Source of the DNA: Motilibacter deserti
GTDB lineage: Bacteria > Actinomycetota > Actinomycetes > Motilibacterales > Motilibacteraceae
Reading direction: 5' to 3'
Assembly: GCF_011250635.1 (NCBI RefSeq)
Contig: NZ_JAANNP010000001.1
Location: forward strand, 333,480-397,479
Length of the DNA: 64,000 nt
Shown here: positions 53,069-61,526 of the stretch, piece after piece
How positions within the stretch are numbered: the first letter of the stretch is position 1
How the letters are laid out: each line of letters opens with the position of its first letter
Translations under genes and position numbers: made by a program
The notes under the pieces: generated by a model
The model's database searches: none
The model's input: only the letters and a program-made list of their open reading frames with translations
What the model was told of the DNA's origin: nothing

Positions 53069-54511
53069 TTGGCAGCTGAGATCACCGCACTAGCAGGCCC
53101 CGTCACAGGCCTTCCGCTTGAGAAGGGTTTGCGCCGCAACGCGATATCGGCGTTCGGAAGCGCGGTGATCGGCCTCGCGTCGACCGCGCCCGCGTACAGC
53201 CTCGCAGTGACCGTGGGGCTGCTCGCGGACGAGGCCGGCGGCCACGCTGCCGGCATCATGCTGCTGGCCGTGGCGCCCATGCTGCTCGTGGCGCTCGCCT
53301 ACCGAGAGCTCAACGCCCACGAGCCCGACGCGGGGACGACGTTCGCCTGGGTGGCGCGCGCCTTCGGCCCGCGCACCGGCTGGCTCGGCGGCTGGGCCGT
53401 GGTCGTGTCGTCCCTGTTCGTGATGGCGAGCCTCGCCCAGGTCGCCGCGCAGTACCTCTTCCTCCTCGTCGGCGCCGACGGGCTGGCCGACTCGCGCGGC
53501 GCCCAGCTCGTCGCCGGGCTGGTCTGGATCGGCCTGCTGACGTGGCTGTGCAGCCGCGGCATCACGACGACCGCGGCGACGCAGACCGCCCTGCTGCTGA
53601 TCGAGCTCGTGCTGCTCCTCGTCTTCACCGTGAAGGCGCTTTGGGAGGTCGTGGTCGTCGGGCACCAGGGGTCGACCACGCCGGAAGCCTCCTGGCTGGA
53701 CCCGTTCGGCGCCGGCATGAGCGCCACCTGGACCGGCCTGCTGCTCGCCGTCTTCCTCTACTGGGGCTGGGACAGCAGCTTCTCGGTCAACGAGGAGACC
53801 GCCGCCCCGCGCCGCGGGCCGGCCATCGCCGCGCTCGCGGCGATCGGCGTCCTGGTCGTCGTGCTCGTCGGGTCGACGGTCGCCGTCATCGCCTGGGGTG
53901 GCGTCGAGCGCACGGCGGCCCTCGGCGACGAGGACGTGCTCGCGGCCTTCGCCCAGGAGGTCCTCGGCGGGCAAGGCGGAAATCTGCTGCTGCTGTGCGT
54001 GCTGTCCAGTGCTGTCGCGGGGACCCAGACCACGATCGTCCCGATGGTGCGCACCGTGCTGTCCATGGGCGCCCACGGCGCGATGCCCGCGCCGCTCGCC
54101 CGCGTCGAGAAGGACAGCGGCTCGCCCGCGCTCGCCACCTGGGTGATCGGGGCGGTCTCGGCGGCGCTCTTCGTCGCCTTCCTGATGTCGAGCGAGAACG
54201 CGCTCGCGGACTCCGTCGAGGCCACCGCGCTGGGCATCTGCGCCTACTACGGGCTCACCTGCGCCGCTGTCCCGGCCTATTTCCGCGGCCACCTGTCCGG
54301 CCGCCGGAACATCGTCTTCCGGCTGATCGTGCCGATCGCCGGCTCGGCCTGGATGGTCGCGCTGCTGATCGGGTCGGTCAGCTCGCTCCTCGGCGGCGAG
54401 TCGAAGGTCTTCGGCATCGCGACGCCTGTGCTCTTCGCGGCGGCCGCGTTGCTCGCCGGGCTGGTCCTCATGGCCACGCAGCGGCGAGGGGCCTACTTCA
54501 CAAGCCGGTGA
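53069..54511 (+). CDS. APC-superfamily amino-acid permease
   Basis: A 480-residue transporter with about 12 membrane helices. The first helix holds the unwound substrate motif STAPAYSLAVTVG; ELNAHEPDAGTTFAWVARAFGPRTGWLGGW is the classic APC loop after helix 2. The TTG start at 53069 is fixed by GGAGGA (53058-53063), 5 nt upstream. Its stop overlaps the convergent F420 reductase by 14 nt. The substrate is likely an amino acid or amine. Confidence 0.88.
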   Translation: MAAEITALAGPVTGLPLEKGLRRNAISAFGSAVIGLASTAPAYSLAVTVGLLADEAGGHAAGIMLLAVAPMLLVALAYRELNAHEPDAGTTFAWVARAFGPRTGWLGGWAVVVSSLFVMASLAQVAAQYLFLLVGADGLADSRGAQLVAGLVWIGLLTWLCSRGITTTAATQTALLLIELVLLLVFTVKALWEVVVVGHQGSTTPEASWLDPFGAGMSATWTGLLLAVFLYWGWDSSFSVNEETAAPRRGPAIAALAAIGVLVVVLVGSTVAVIAWGGVERTAALGDEDVLAAFAQEVLGGQGGNLLLLCVLSSAVAGTQTTIVPMVRTVLSMGAHGAMPAPLARVEKDSGSPALATWVIGAVSAALFVAFLMSSENALADSVEATALGICAYYGLTCAAVPAYFRGHLSGRRNIVFRLIVPIAGSAWMVALLIGSVSSLLGGESKVFGIATPVLFAAAALLAGLVLMATQRRGAYFTSR

Positions 54512-55181
54512 CCCGGATGCCGGCGTGCGCCCGGTGGCGGCGGTTCACCGAGATGAGGTTGGCGGTCAGCGCCTCCACCTGGCCCGAGGAACGCAGCCGT
54601 CCGGCATAGATGCCGCGTACGCCCGGCAGCCGGGAGGCGAGCGCCTGCACGGTGTCCGTCGCCTCCCGGTCGTCGCCGACGACCATCACGTCGAGCTCGA
54701 GGCTCTGCACCTCGGGGTCGAGCAGCACGACCGCCGACACGTGATGGAACGCCCCGACCACCCGGCTGCCGGGCAGCAGCTGCTGCGCCTGCAAGCAGGC
54801 GCTGCCCTCCGGCACGGGCAGCGCGAACGCTCCCCGCTCGTCGAAGCCGAGCGGGTTCACGCAGTCGATCACCACCTTGCCGTCGAGGGCCTCGCGGCAC
54901 TCCTCGAGGAGTGCCGCGTGCCCTTCCCATGGCACTGCGACGAGCACGACGTCCGCCGACCGAGCGCACTCGATGTTGTCCAGCCCGCGCACCTTCTCCT
55001 TGTCCCCCAAGGGAAGCGTGTCGACGGCAGCCACGGCGCGCTCGCGGTCGCGGGAGCCGAGCAGCACCTGTTGCCCCGCCGCTGCGAACCTCGCTGCGAG
55101 GCCGCGACCGAGGTCGCCGGTCCCTCCCAGCACTCCGAGGACGGCACCGCTCACATCGGGAAGCTCGAAAGACTTCGGCAT
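54498..55181 (-). CDS. npdG: NADPH:F420 oxidoreductase
   Basis: A 227-residue F420-dependent NADP reductase. GVLGGTGDLGRGLAARFAAAG binds NADP, GSRDRERAV its phosphate; VLVAVPWEGHAALLEECREALDGKVVIDCVNPL and GAFHHVSAVVLLDP form the F420 side. It links NADPH with the F420 pool used by enzymes such as the LLM protein at 25259-26191. ATG 55181 is the only good start. Confidence 0.9.
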   Translation of the reverse strand: MPKSFELPDVSGAVLGVLGGTGDLGRGLAARFAAAGQQVLLGSRDRERAVAAVDTLPLGDKEKVRGLDNIECARSADVVLVAVPWEGHAALLEECREALDGKVVIDCVNPLGFDERGAFALPVPEGSACLQAQQLLPGSRVVGAFHHVSAVVLLDPEVQSLELDVMVVGDDREATDTVQALASRLPGVRGIYAGRLRSSGQVEALTANLISVNRRHRAHAGIRVTGL

Positions 55182-55505
55182 GGGTCGATCGTCCCACCCG
55201 CGCACGCCGAGGCCGTCATCGCCGTCGAGGCTCGGGCCTGCGCGGGCCGAGCCCTCGACGAGCACGATCTCGGACGGACGTCGTCAACGCTGATGCGACG
55301 AATCGACGGACTCGACGACCAAAGTCCGCTTCAGGTACGGCTCATGCCAATCACAGGCGCCTGACGCAGACGTGATGACCGTCGGCACGACGACGACTTC
55401 GGGCATCGATGTTGGCAAGTTGAGCGCTGAAGTGCGATCTTTGCGGGTAAAGGTGCGTCCGGGCCCGCCGGGCGGTCCGCCAAACGCGAAGCTCAGGAGG
55501 CACTC

Positions 55506-56498
55506 GTGCCAGCAACGTTCGTTCTCAAGAAGGACCGAGCAGGCAGGTTCAAGTTCGAGGTCGTCAACCGCAACAAGGTCATCGCGTCCTCGACCAACAC
55601 CTACAGCGTGAAGACCCTCGCGCAGAACGCCATCCGCGCGATCGCCCCGGACGCGAGCATCGACGACCAGACGCTGGTGGCGCGCAAGACCGCCGCGGGC
55701 GGTGTCTCCGGCGCCAAGAAGGCCGCCTCCGCCGTCGCGAAGAAGACGGCTGCGACCGCCAAGAAGACCGCGGCCACCACTGCGAAGAAGACCGCTGAGA
55801 CCGCGAAGAAGGCCGCTGCCGGCGCGAAGAAGGCGGCGCCGGCGGCGACCAAGAAGGCGCCTGCCGCTCCGCGCGGCGTCGCGGCGCGAGCGACGACGCG
55901 CGCCACCGGCGTGCGGTCCGCCACTCCGCGGACCACGAAGGCCGCCCCCGCGAAGGCGGCCGCCACCAAGACCACGGCGACCAAGACCACGGCGACCAAG
56001 ACCACGGCGACCAAGACCGCCGCCACGAAGGCTCCGGCCACCAAGACGGCAGCCAGCAGGACGACGGCCACCAAGACGGCCAAGGCGGCGCCGGCGAAGG
56101 CCACCGCGACGAAGGCTGCGGCCACCCGGGCGACCACGAAGAGCACTGCGGCGAAGAACACTGCTGCGAAGAGCACAGCGGCGAAGTCCGCTGCCGCAAA
56201 GCCGGCGGCGCGGGCGGCGACGACCCGGCCGGCCGGTCGCAGCGCGGGCGCCGAGGCGCCTGCCGCGGCGCGCAAGGCCGCCACGACGCGTACCCGCGCC
56301 GCCTCCAGCGCCAGCGCCCGCGGCACCACGTCCACCGGCCCGGCGAAGCGCCCGGCGAAGCAGGCCGCACCGGACGACACGGCGCCCGCATCGACCCCGG
56401 CGCCCGTGGCCGCGCCCGAGGAAGCCACTCCCGCTCCCGCTCCCGTCGCGGCGTCGCCCGCCCCGACGGCTCCGGAGCAGACGACCTCCGAGTCCTGA
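55506..56498 (+). CDS. YegP/DUF1508-like domain fused to a histone-H1-like Lys/Ala-rich tail
   Basis: A 330-residue protein. Residues 1-60 resemble the UPF0339/YegP domain (FVLKKDRAGRFKFEVVNRNKVIASS). From residue 70 it turns into Ala/Lys/Thr repeats (AKKTAATAKKTAATTAKK, then ATKTTATKTT units) like bacterial H1-like proteins and the tails of actinobacterial HU. The last 60 residues are acidic and Pro/Ala-rich. DNA or RNA binding by the basic tail is likely. GTG 55506 has AGGAGG 6 nt upstream. Confidence 0.85.
   Translation: MPATFVLKKDRAGRFKFEVVNRNKVIASSTNTYSVKTLAQNAIRAIAPDASIDDQTLVARKTAAGGVSGAKKAASAVAKKTAATAKKTAATTAKKTAETAKKAAAGAKKAAPAATKKAPAAPRGVAARATTRATGVRSATPRTTKAAPAKAAATKTTATKTTATKTTATKTAATKAPATKTAASRTTATKTAKAAPAKATATKAAATRATTKSTAAKNTAAKSTAAKSAAAKPAARAATTRPAGRSAGAEAPAAARKAATTRTRAASSASARGTTSTGPAKRPAKQAAPDDTAPASTPAPVAAPEEATPAPAPVAASPAPTAPEQTTSES
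55965..56018 (+). repeat. 15-bp tandem repeat coding TKTTA units
   Basis: Three perfect copies of ACCAAGACCACGGCG (55965-55979, 55980-55994, 55995-56009) plus part of a fourth. They lie inside the H1-like tail and could expand or contract by slippage without a frame change. Confidence 0.9.
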
Positions 56499-56513
56499 GC
56501 CGTCGCCCGACGG

Positions 56514-56547
56514 CTCCGGCCCCGTCACTGGTGTGACGGGGCCGGAG
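56514..56547. terminator. Strong bidirectional hairpin
   Basis: A perfect 15-bp stem (56514-56528 with 56533-56547, loop TGGT) between the H1-like gene and the convergent 58-residue gene. A second hairpin, AGCCGTCG/CGACGGCT, lies just before it and partly overlaps. Confidence 0.88.
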
Positions 56548-56556
56548 GCCGGACGG

Positions 56557-56733
56557 TCAGTCGTCGTTCCAGCGCGGGTCGTTGTCCCACGCCTCGGTCC
56601 GCTCCGCCGCGCTCGCAAGCGCGTTCTCCGCCTCCTGCCGGGTGGCGTACGGGCCCATGCGCTCGGAACCCGGGCAGACCTGCTCGGTCTCGACGCTCTG
56701 GTGACGCAGGCAGTACCAGTACTCGGCGGCCAT
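56557..56733 (-). CDS. 58-residue conserved small protein
   Basis: A small protein with [18 protein letters not shown] (Cys/His residues that might bind metal) and [24 protein letters not shown], which resembles a shortened SPOR-like fold. It is found beside map in other actinomycetes as far as I recall. Function unknown. Confidence 0.75.
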   Translation of the reverse strand: MAAEYWYCLRHQSVETEQVCPGSERMGPYATRQEAENALASAAERTEAWDNDPRWNDD

Positions 56734-56788
56734 CGCCCTTCCCTTCGGCAGCGGGGCGCCTGCGCGCCGCTCGCCTAGACTCGACGGT

Positions 56789-57652
56789 GTGACAGTGCTC
56801 GTCCCGGGGACCGTCTCCCCGCTGCGCAACGTCCCCACTCGCATCCCGCGTCCGGAGTACGTCGGCAAGCCCCGCCCGTCGCGCTACACCGGCCCTCATG
56901 TGATGGACCCGGAGACGGTGGAGCGCATCCGCCGCGCCGGGCGCATCGCCGCCGACGCGATGGCAGAGGCCGCGCGCCACATCCGGCCGGGCATCACGAC
57001 CGACGAGCTCGACCGGATCGGCCACGAATACCTCGTGGCGCACGACGCCTACCCCTCGACGCTGGGCTACCGCGGCTTCCCGAAGTCGATGTGCACATCG
57101 CTCAACGAGGTCATCTGCCACGGCATCCCGGACTCGACAGTGCTGCAGGACGGCGACATCATCAACATCGACGTCACGGCGTACGTCGACGGCGTGCACG
57201 GCGACACGGACGCGACCTACCTCGTGGGCGACGTGGACGAGGAGTCCCGGCTCCTCGTCGAGCGGACGCGGGAGGCGTTGAACCGCGCGATCAAGGCGGT
57301 CCGGCCCGGGCGCGAGGTCAACGTCATCGGCCGCGTCATCGAGTCCTACGCCAAGCGCTTCGGCTACGGAGTCGTCCGCGACTTCACCGGCCACGGGGTA
57401 GGGCCCGTGTTCCACTCCGGGCTGATCATCCCCCACTACGACGACCCGTCGGCGACCACCGTGATGGAGCCGGGGATGACGTTCACGATCGAGCCCATGC
57501 TCACCCTCGGGACGATCGAGTGGGAGATGTGGGACGACGGGTGGACGGTCGTGACGCGGGACCGGAAGCGCACTGCGCAGTTCGAGCACACGCTCGTCGT
57601 CACCGAGGACGGGGCGGACGTCCTGACGCTGGACAGCAGCGCCGCCGGCTGA
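56789..57652 (+). CDS. map: Methionine aminopeptidase type I
   Basis: A 287-residue MetAP with an N-terminal extension rich in Pro ([14 protein letters not shown]) as in actinobacterial MetAP1c. Metal ligands: Asp in [18 protein letters not shown], His in [11 protein letters not shown], Glu in TIEPML and Glu in [11 protein letters not shown] 56789 follows TAGACT (56776-56781) by 7 nt, so probably leaderless. A terminator follows. Confidence 0.96.
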   Translation: MTVLVPGTVSPLRNVPTRIPRPEYVGKPRPSRYTGPHVMDPETVERIRRAGRIAADAMAEAARHIRPGITTDELDRIGHEYLVAHDAYPSTLGYRGFPKSMCTSLNEVICHGIPDSTVLQDGDIINIDVTAYVDGVHGDTDATYLVGDVDEESRLLVERTREALNRAIKAVRPGREVNVIGRVIESYAKRFGYGVVRDFTGHGVGPVFHSGLIIPHYDDPSATTVMEPGMTFTIEPMLTLGTIEWEMWDDGWTVVTRDRKRTAQFEHTLVVTEDGADVLTLDSSAAG

Positions 57653-57681
57653 CCCTCCCGCCGCCGGCCTCCGCACACAGC

Positions 57682-57715
57682 ACGGCCCGCCCCGAGGCTT
57701 GTCGGGGCGGGCCGT
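57682..57715. terminator. Bidirectional hairpin after map
   Basis: A perfect 14-bp stem (57682-57695 with 57702-57715, loop GGCTTG) between map and the convergent PRC-barrel gene. Confidence 0.88.
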
Positions 57716-57734
57716 CCTCGTGTTGTCCCCGCGG

Positions 57735-58091
57735 TCAGCGGCGCGCGAGCCTGCGCTCACCCGACGCACCCGTGGAGTAGGCCAGGTCGTAGTGCGCGAA
57801 GATCGCCGGCTCCGCGTCGGCCAGCAGCTCGCCGTCGGTCTCGATGCCCGGGGCGTTCTTCACCGTGTCCTTGTCGAACCGCACCTTGACGTAGTCCGGG
57901 CCCACCACGGCGCCCGTCAGCGGGACGAACACGATGCGGTGGCGGCCGATGATGCCGACCTTCACGCCCGCGAACGACGGCTGGTCCGTCGCGGTGTCGA
58001 CGTAGATGGACTCCAGCGAGCCGATCTTCCCGCCCTGCGGGTCGACGACGTCGTGGTCCCGCCACAGATTGATGCTCTCGGCCTCGAACAC
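57735..58091 (-). CDS. PRC-barrel domain protein
   Basis: A 118-residue single PRC-barrel protein: VVDPQGGKIGSLESIYVDTATDQPSFAGVKVG is the core. GTG 58091 is fixed by GGAAGGGG about 8 nt upstream. Such proteins are common stress or RNA-related proteins in actinomycetes; the role is unknown. Confidence 0.85.
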   Translation of the reverse strand: MFEAESINLWRDHDVVDPQGGKIGSLESIYVDTATDQPSFAGVKVGIIGRHRIVFVPLTGAVVGPDYVKVRFDKDTVKNAPGIETDGELLADAEPAIFAHYDLAYSTGASGERRLARR

Positions 58092-58150
58092 GTCTGCGTC
58101 CCCTTCCTGTTCGGATCGGTACGCCCCTCCCCCGGGCGCCGGACGGTGAA

Positions 58151-58447
58151 TCACGCGTCGACGGCGGGGCGGCGTACGTCCTCGGCCCATCGCGCCTGCT
58201 GGAACTGGCTCCCAGCCCCGGTGTAGTAGCGCACGACCGCACGCCAGCGCTCACCCACGCGGTAGGCGTGCAACAACGTGGCGGGGACCCACCGCCCCTC
58301 GTGCAGGACCTCGACGGGACGGGCCCCCTCGGTCGCGTCCGGTACGCCAGCCGCACCGGCGGCGCCAGGCACCGGCAGGGGCGGCAGGGGCAGCGAAGGC
58401 ATGGGCGGAGCGGGCACGGACGGAATGGGCCCGGGCGGAAGGTGCAT
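58151..58447 (-). CDS. 98-residue hypothetical with Pro-rich lead
   Basis: The first 40 residues are Pro/Leu/Ala-rich (SVPAPPMPSLPLPPLPVPG). A compact domain follows: VEVLHEGRWVPATLLHAYRVGERWRAVVRYYTGAG, ending FQQARWAEDVRRP, a pattern seen in short actinobacterial proteins. GGAGG precedes ATG 58447. Function unknown. Confidence 0.65.
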   Translation of the reverse strand: MHLPPGPIPSVPAPPMPSLPLPPLPVPGAAGAAGVPDATEGARPVEVLHEGRWVPATLLHAYRVGERWRAVVRYYTGAGSQFQQARWAEDVRRPAVDA

Positions 58448-58585
58448 GGGTCGGCCTCCATTGACGAAGCTCGACCCGAGGCGATCCTGCCCCAGCAGCA
58501 CCCGGGGCGAACGCACCGGGCCCCACGTCACCCGCACGGTTCCGACCGCGATCGGCACTGGCCGCCCGCGATAGACTCGACCGTC

Positions 58586-58792
58586 GTGAGCCGCCTCGGA
58601 GCTGTGCGTCCCAACAACGGCCAGCCGGCCTTCGGCAAGGTCAGCGTCCGGCAGGCGGGCGCGCCCAAGGCCGAGTGGAGCCGCGAGCAGGCGCTGGCCC
58701 TCCTCAACCAGGGCTACAGCGTCTCCCACGTTGCGAGCCGAACGGGATACGACGAGCGCTGGCTCTCCGCCCAGCAGCGCAAGGCCGACTAG
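58586..58792 (+). CDS. 68-residue protein with a helix-turn-helix-like end
   Basis: A small basic protein. WSREQALALLNQGYSVSHVASRTGYDERWLSAQQ reads as a helix-turn-helix in two parts. GTG 58586 lies 8 nt after TAGACT (58572-58577), so probably leaderless. 10 bp before the endonuclease gene, so co-transcription is likely. DNA binding is inference. Confidence 0.7.
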   Translation: MSRLGAVRPNNGQPAFGKVSVRQAGAPKAEWSREQALALLNQGYSVSHVASRTGYDERWLSAQQRKAD

Positions 58793-58802
58793 GCGTCCGG
58801 CG

Positions 58803-59648
58803 ATGGCCACCCCCGATGAGGGGACGTCGGGGCAGGGCGGCTACGACCCGTCCTTCCTCGGGCCGGAGGCGCCCTTTCCGCACCTGCCCGGCGTGGACCT
58901 CGCCCGGTTGGACTACACGCACTTCTCGATCGCCGTGCACCCGGAGCGCCGGCTCGCCGCGGTCACCGGGGTCGTCATCGACGGCGCGCGGATGGTCGAC
59001 GTCGAGCGCTCCGGCGACACGTGGGTCCTGGACCCGCGGCTGCCGGCCACGGCACAGACCGGCGAGGCGGTCTATGCCGACAACGACCTCGACCGCGGCC
59101 ATCTCGTGCGCCGACGGGACCCGGCGTGGGGGACGCAGGAGGAGGCCGAGCGCGCCAACGCCGACACCTTCCACTACACGAACGCCGCACCGCAGGCCTC
59201 GCGGTTCAACCAGGGGCTCGAGCTGTGGAACGGGCTCGAGAACTACCTGCTCGACAATGCTGTCACCGGGCAGCGGAGGCTCGCCGTCCTGACCGGGCCG
59301 GTCCTGGCGCCGGACGACCCGCCCTACCGCGGGACGCTGATCCCCCGCCGGTTCTACAAGGTCGCCGCATTCGTCGACTCCGAGCAGCTGGCCGCTACGG
59401 CGTACGTGCTCGACCAGACGCCCCAACTGCCGGACCTGGAGACCGCCGCCGCCACCCGCGCGGCCGCCGGCGAGACGCCGCCGCTCGGGCCGTTCCGGAC
59501 GTTCCAGGTGCCGGTCGCGGACGTCGCGGAGCTGACCGGGCTTGAGCTCGGGGCGTACGTCGCGGCCGACCGCTACGTGCCGGCGTCGGGTGTGCGTGAA
59601 GAGCGGTGGCGGCTGCTCTCCGGCTACGCGGACGTCGTCCTCAGCTGA
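58803..59648 (+). CDS. DNA/RNA non-specific endonuclease (NUC1 family)
   Basis: A 281-residue beta-beta-alpha-Me nuclease. The catalytic motif is DNDLDRGHLVRRRDP (His of DRGH) and the Mg-binding Asn lies in NAAPQASRFNQGLELWNGLENYLLD. No signal peptide is seen, so it may act inside the cell or leave by another route. ATG 58803 is right after the small HTH gene. The end overlaps the minus-strand gene by 8 nt. Confidence 0.88.
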   Translation: MATPDEGTSGQGGYDPSFLGPEAPFPHLPGVDLARLDYTHFSIAVHPERRLAAVTGVVIDGARMVDVERSGDTWVLDPRLPATAQTGEAVYADNDLDRGHLVRRRDPAWGTQEEAERANADTFHYTNAAPQASRFNQGLELWNGLENYLLDNAVTGQRRLAVLTGPVLAPDDPPYRGTLIPRRFYKVAAFVDSEQLAATAYVLDQTPQLPDLETAAATRAAAGETPPLGPFRTFQVPVADVAELTGLELGAYVAADRYVPASGVREERWRLLSGYADVVLS

Positions 59649-59907
59649 AGGCTCCGCCGTCGCCCGGCTGGCGCAGGCTCTCCAGCTGCTTGATGCCGAT
59701 GGCCTGCTCGAGGAAGTCCAGCTCGCGCCAGATCTTCTCCCGGTTGGCCTTGCTCCGGGACACCGCGTGGCAGAGCATCACGGTCTGGCGGGCCTTCTTC
59801 TCCTGCAGCTGCGCCTCGCTGAGCTCGAGCAGCCGGGCCATCGCGGCCCGGAACTCCAGGACCGTGTAGGGCAGCACGTCGGGCGGGCAGTCCGGGTAGT
59901 AGGTCAC
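59641..59907 (-). CDS. 88-residue hypothetical protein
   Basis: A frame from GTG 59907 (ATG 59988 is possible) encodes YYPDCPPDVLPYTVLEF and a long charged helix (RLLELSEAQLQEKKARQTVMLCHAVSRSKANREKIWREL). No family recognised. No good ribosome site. The neighbouring 1.2 kb is decayed, so it may be a remnant, though its frame is intact. Confidence 0.5.
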   Translation of the reverse strand: MTYYPDCPPDVLPYTVLEFRAAMARLLELSEAQLQEKKARQTVMLCHAVSRSKANREKIWRELDFLEQAIGIKQLESLRQPGDGGAFS

Positions 59908-60220
59908 GGTGGTAGCTGAGCAGACGGCACTGACAGTCCCCGTGGCCCGAGCGGCCGCCGGGTGCCCGAGCACGCCCGACGCGCACATCGTCCCGACAGG
60001 CCTCTTCTCTGAAGGCAACGAGGCGCGATCGGCACGGTGCGCTACCGGACGGCGGCCGTCGGGCCGATGGCGCGAGGCCGGGGAGCTGTGCTCGACGTCC
60101 GCGCCGGCGCGCGCAGCAGGTCGGTCAGCATCCGGGTGCCGGAGCTCTCCGGCCCCACACAGTGAAGGCGCATGCCTGTGGCTCGGCGGCCGGCGAGCTG
60201 GATCGGAGTAGCCTCGGCGC
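59908..60220. other. Gene-free stretch
   Basis: About 310 bp with no credible frame. The plus-strand end has TAGCCT (60209-60214), a -10-like box 6 nt before ATG 60221. Confidence 0.5.
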
Positions 60221-60436
60221 ATGGCGTACATGCAGGGCGAGTAGTACATCGCGCGCACCAGCGAGGGCATCATGATCGCCGGCCCCGATGCCACCGTCAC
60301 GCTGCCCCAGGACGTCGCCCTGGCGTTCGCCGCGATGCACTGGCATCGGGTACCCCCGGAGGAGCGCCGGGGCCTCCTCGAGTGCGTACCCGAACGTCGA
60401 GTCGGGCGTGTTCGCGAGCAGCAGCTGGAAGATTGA
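60221..60436 (+). pseudogene. Short gene remnant interrupted by TAG
   Basis: ATG 60221, 6 nt after TAGCCT, opens MAYMQGE, then TAG (60242-60244), then a clean frame YIARTSEGIMIAGPD...DVALAFAAMHWHRVPPEE up to TGA 60434. Third-position G/C bias is high until about 60360. It looks like a gene broken by one nonsense change. No family recognised; it could also be chance. Confidence 0.4.
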
Positions 60437-60885
60437 CTTGGACTCGCGCTGCTCGACCTCGGCGCGCAGGTCGTCGAGCCGGTCGTTCTCGTCGAGCTCC
60501 GTCGGTCGGCCTCGTCGACGTGGTCCCTGATCCACGCCTGCGCGTTGTGCACGCGGTTGTCGAGCGAGGACTCGTCGATCTCGCCGTAGACCTCGGACTC
60601 GGTGTCGTCGCCGAGCAGCCTGGCGACCTGGTGCGGGTGCAGCTGCTCGTCGTAGGAGATGTAGTGCAGGTCGATCTTTTTGGGCAGCGCCGCCACGACA
60701 CGGTCGTACGTCTACTGCACGGTCTCCGGCAGCGACAGCTTGTACGTGCCGATCGTGTTGCCGTCGGAGTCGATGACCTTGCCGTCGAGCTGACGCGCGA
60801 GCCATTCGAGGATCTCCTGGACCTCGCTGATGCCGTTCGGCTCGTGGAACGCGTCGTTGTCGGGGGCGAAGGTGAGCGAGAACAT
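60350..60885 (-). pseudogene. Decayed gene with an amber codon and a frameshift
   Basis: ATG 60885 opens MFSLTFAPDNDAFHEPNGIS...LSLPETVQ, then TAG (60714-60712). The same frame goes on TYDRVVAALPKKIDLHYISYDEQLHPHQVARLL...RDHVDEAD, then breaks near 60499-60506; RTELDENDRLDDLRAEVEQRESKS follows one frame over and fades near 60350. A CAG-to-TAG change plus a 1-bp loss would explain it. Family not recognised. The first 57 codons might still be made as a short peptide. Confidence 0.6.
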
Positions 60886-60902
60886 GCGGACTACCTCACA
60901 AG

Positions 60903-61241
60903 CTAGAGACCGAGGATCTCGCGGAGAATGCTCTCGATGCGAGTCATGTGCATGCCGTTGGCGGTGCCCAGCCTGCGCGAAATGCGGCTGGTGCTGATGG
61001 CGCGCACCTGCTCGCATTGCAGGTACGTGGTTTCGAGCAGCCCGGACTCCTCGGGCGTGACCTCGACGTGCGTGACCCATCCCAGGCGGGTGCGCGTTCC
61101 GGGAACGACGATGGTGACCTGCTCGGGCATGAGGTAGTGCGCCGAGAGGACCAGGGCCGGGCGCGTGAAGGCTGCCTCGTGGCCCTCGGGCGTGTCGCCC
61201 AGGTTGACGTGATGGATCGCGCCGCGCGAGAGGGGGATCAC
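60903..61241 (-). CDS. MazF/PemK-type toxin (mRNA endoribonuclease)
   Basis: A 112-residue protein of the MazF fold: IPLSRGAIHHVNLGDTPEGHE, FTRPALVLSAHYL, VTIVVPGTRTRLGWVTHVEV, LLETTYLQCEQVRAI and a last helix IESILREILGL. The RG and RP residues of the active site are kept. GTG 61241 overlaps the antitoxin stop as GTGA. Cleavage of mRNA is family knowledge. Confidence 0.85.
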   Translation of the reverse strand: MIPLSRGAIHHVNLGDTPEGHEAAFTRPALVLSAHYLMPEQVTIVVPGTRTRLGWVTHVEVTPEESGLLETTYLQCEQVRAISTSRISRRLGTANGMHMTRIESILREILGL

Positions 61242-61474
61242 TGCGCCGCCGGCAACGGCGTGATCGCGTGGCCCCACAGGGCCGCTTCCTCGGTGTACTG
61301 CTCCCACTGCTGCGGCGTCATGGCGGCCAGCGCAGCCTGCTGCTCACGCCGCAGCCGCTCGCGCTCGAGCGCGGCGAGCGCCTCGCTCAGCAGCTCGTCG
61401 GTGGATCGCTCACCCTTGACGGCGTTGATCCTGTCGCGGGTCTCTGTGCTGACTCGCAGCGTCGTGGTGCTCAT
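61238..61474 (-). CDS. Ribbon-helix-helix antitoxin (MazE-like)
   Basis: A 78-residue antitoxin. TTTLRVSTETRDRINAVKG is the RHH DNA-binding part, followed by a long charged helix (EALAALERERLRREQQAALAAMT) and the toxin-binding tail. GGGGAG is 1-2 nt before ATG 61474, and TAGGGT lies just upstream. First gene of the pair; it should repress its own promoter at 61493-61514. Confidence 0.83.
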   Translation of the reverse strand: MSTTTLRVSTETRDRINAVKGERSTDELLSEALAALERERLRREQQAALAAMTPQQWEQYTEEAALWGHAITPLPAAQ

Positions 61475-61481
61475 GCTCCCC

Positions 61482-61514
61482 ACCCTACGAGCGTGTAGAC
61501 GTGAGCGTCTACAC
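61482..61514 (-). promoter_or_regulatory. Toxin-antitoxin promoter and operator
   Basis: A perfect 9-bp inverted repeat, GTGTAGACG (61493-61501) and CGTCTACAC (61506-61514) with loop TGAG, stands 5 bp upstream of TAGGGT (61487-61482, minus strand -10). The antitoxin dimer would cover the -35 zone. Confidence 0.75.
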
Positions 61515-61526
61515 GCCCCTACCAGG

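Noticed and set aside
60221-60885. Stop-codon recoding of TAG
   Set aside because: A frameshift and fading codon bias in the same region make gene decay the simpler account; no suppressor element is visible.
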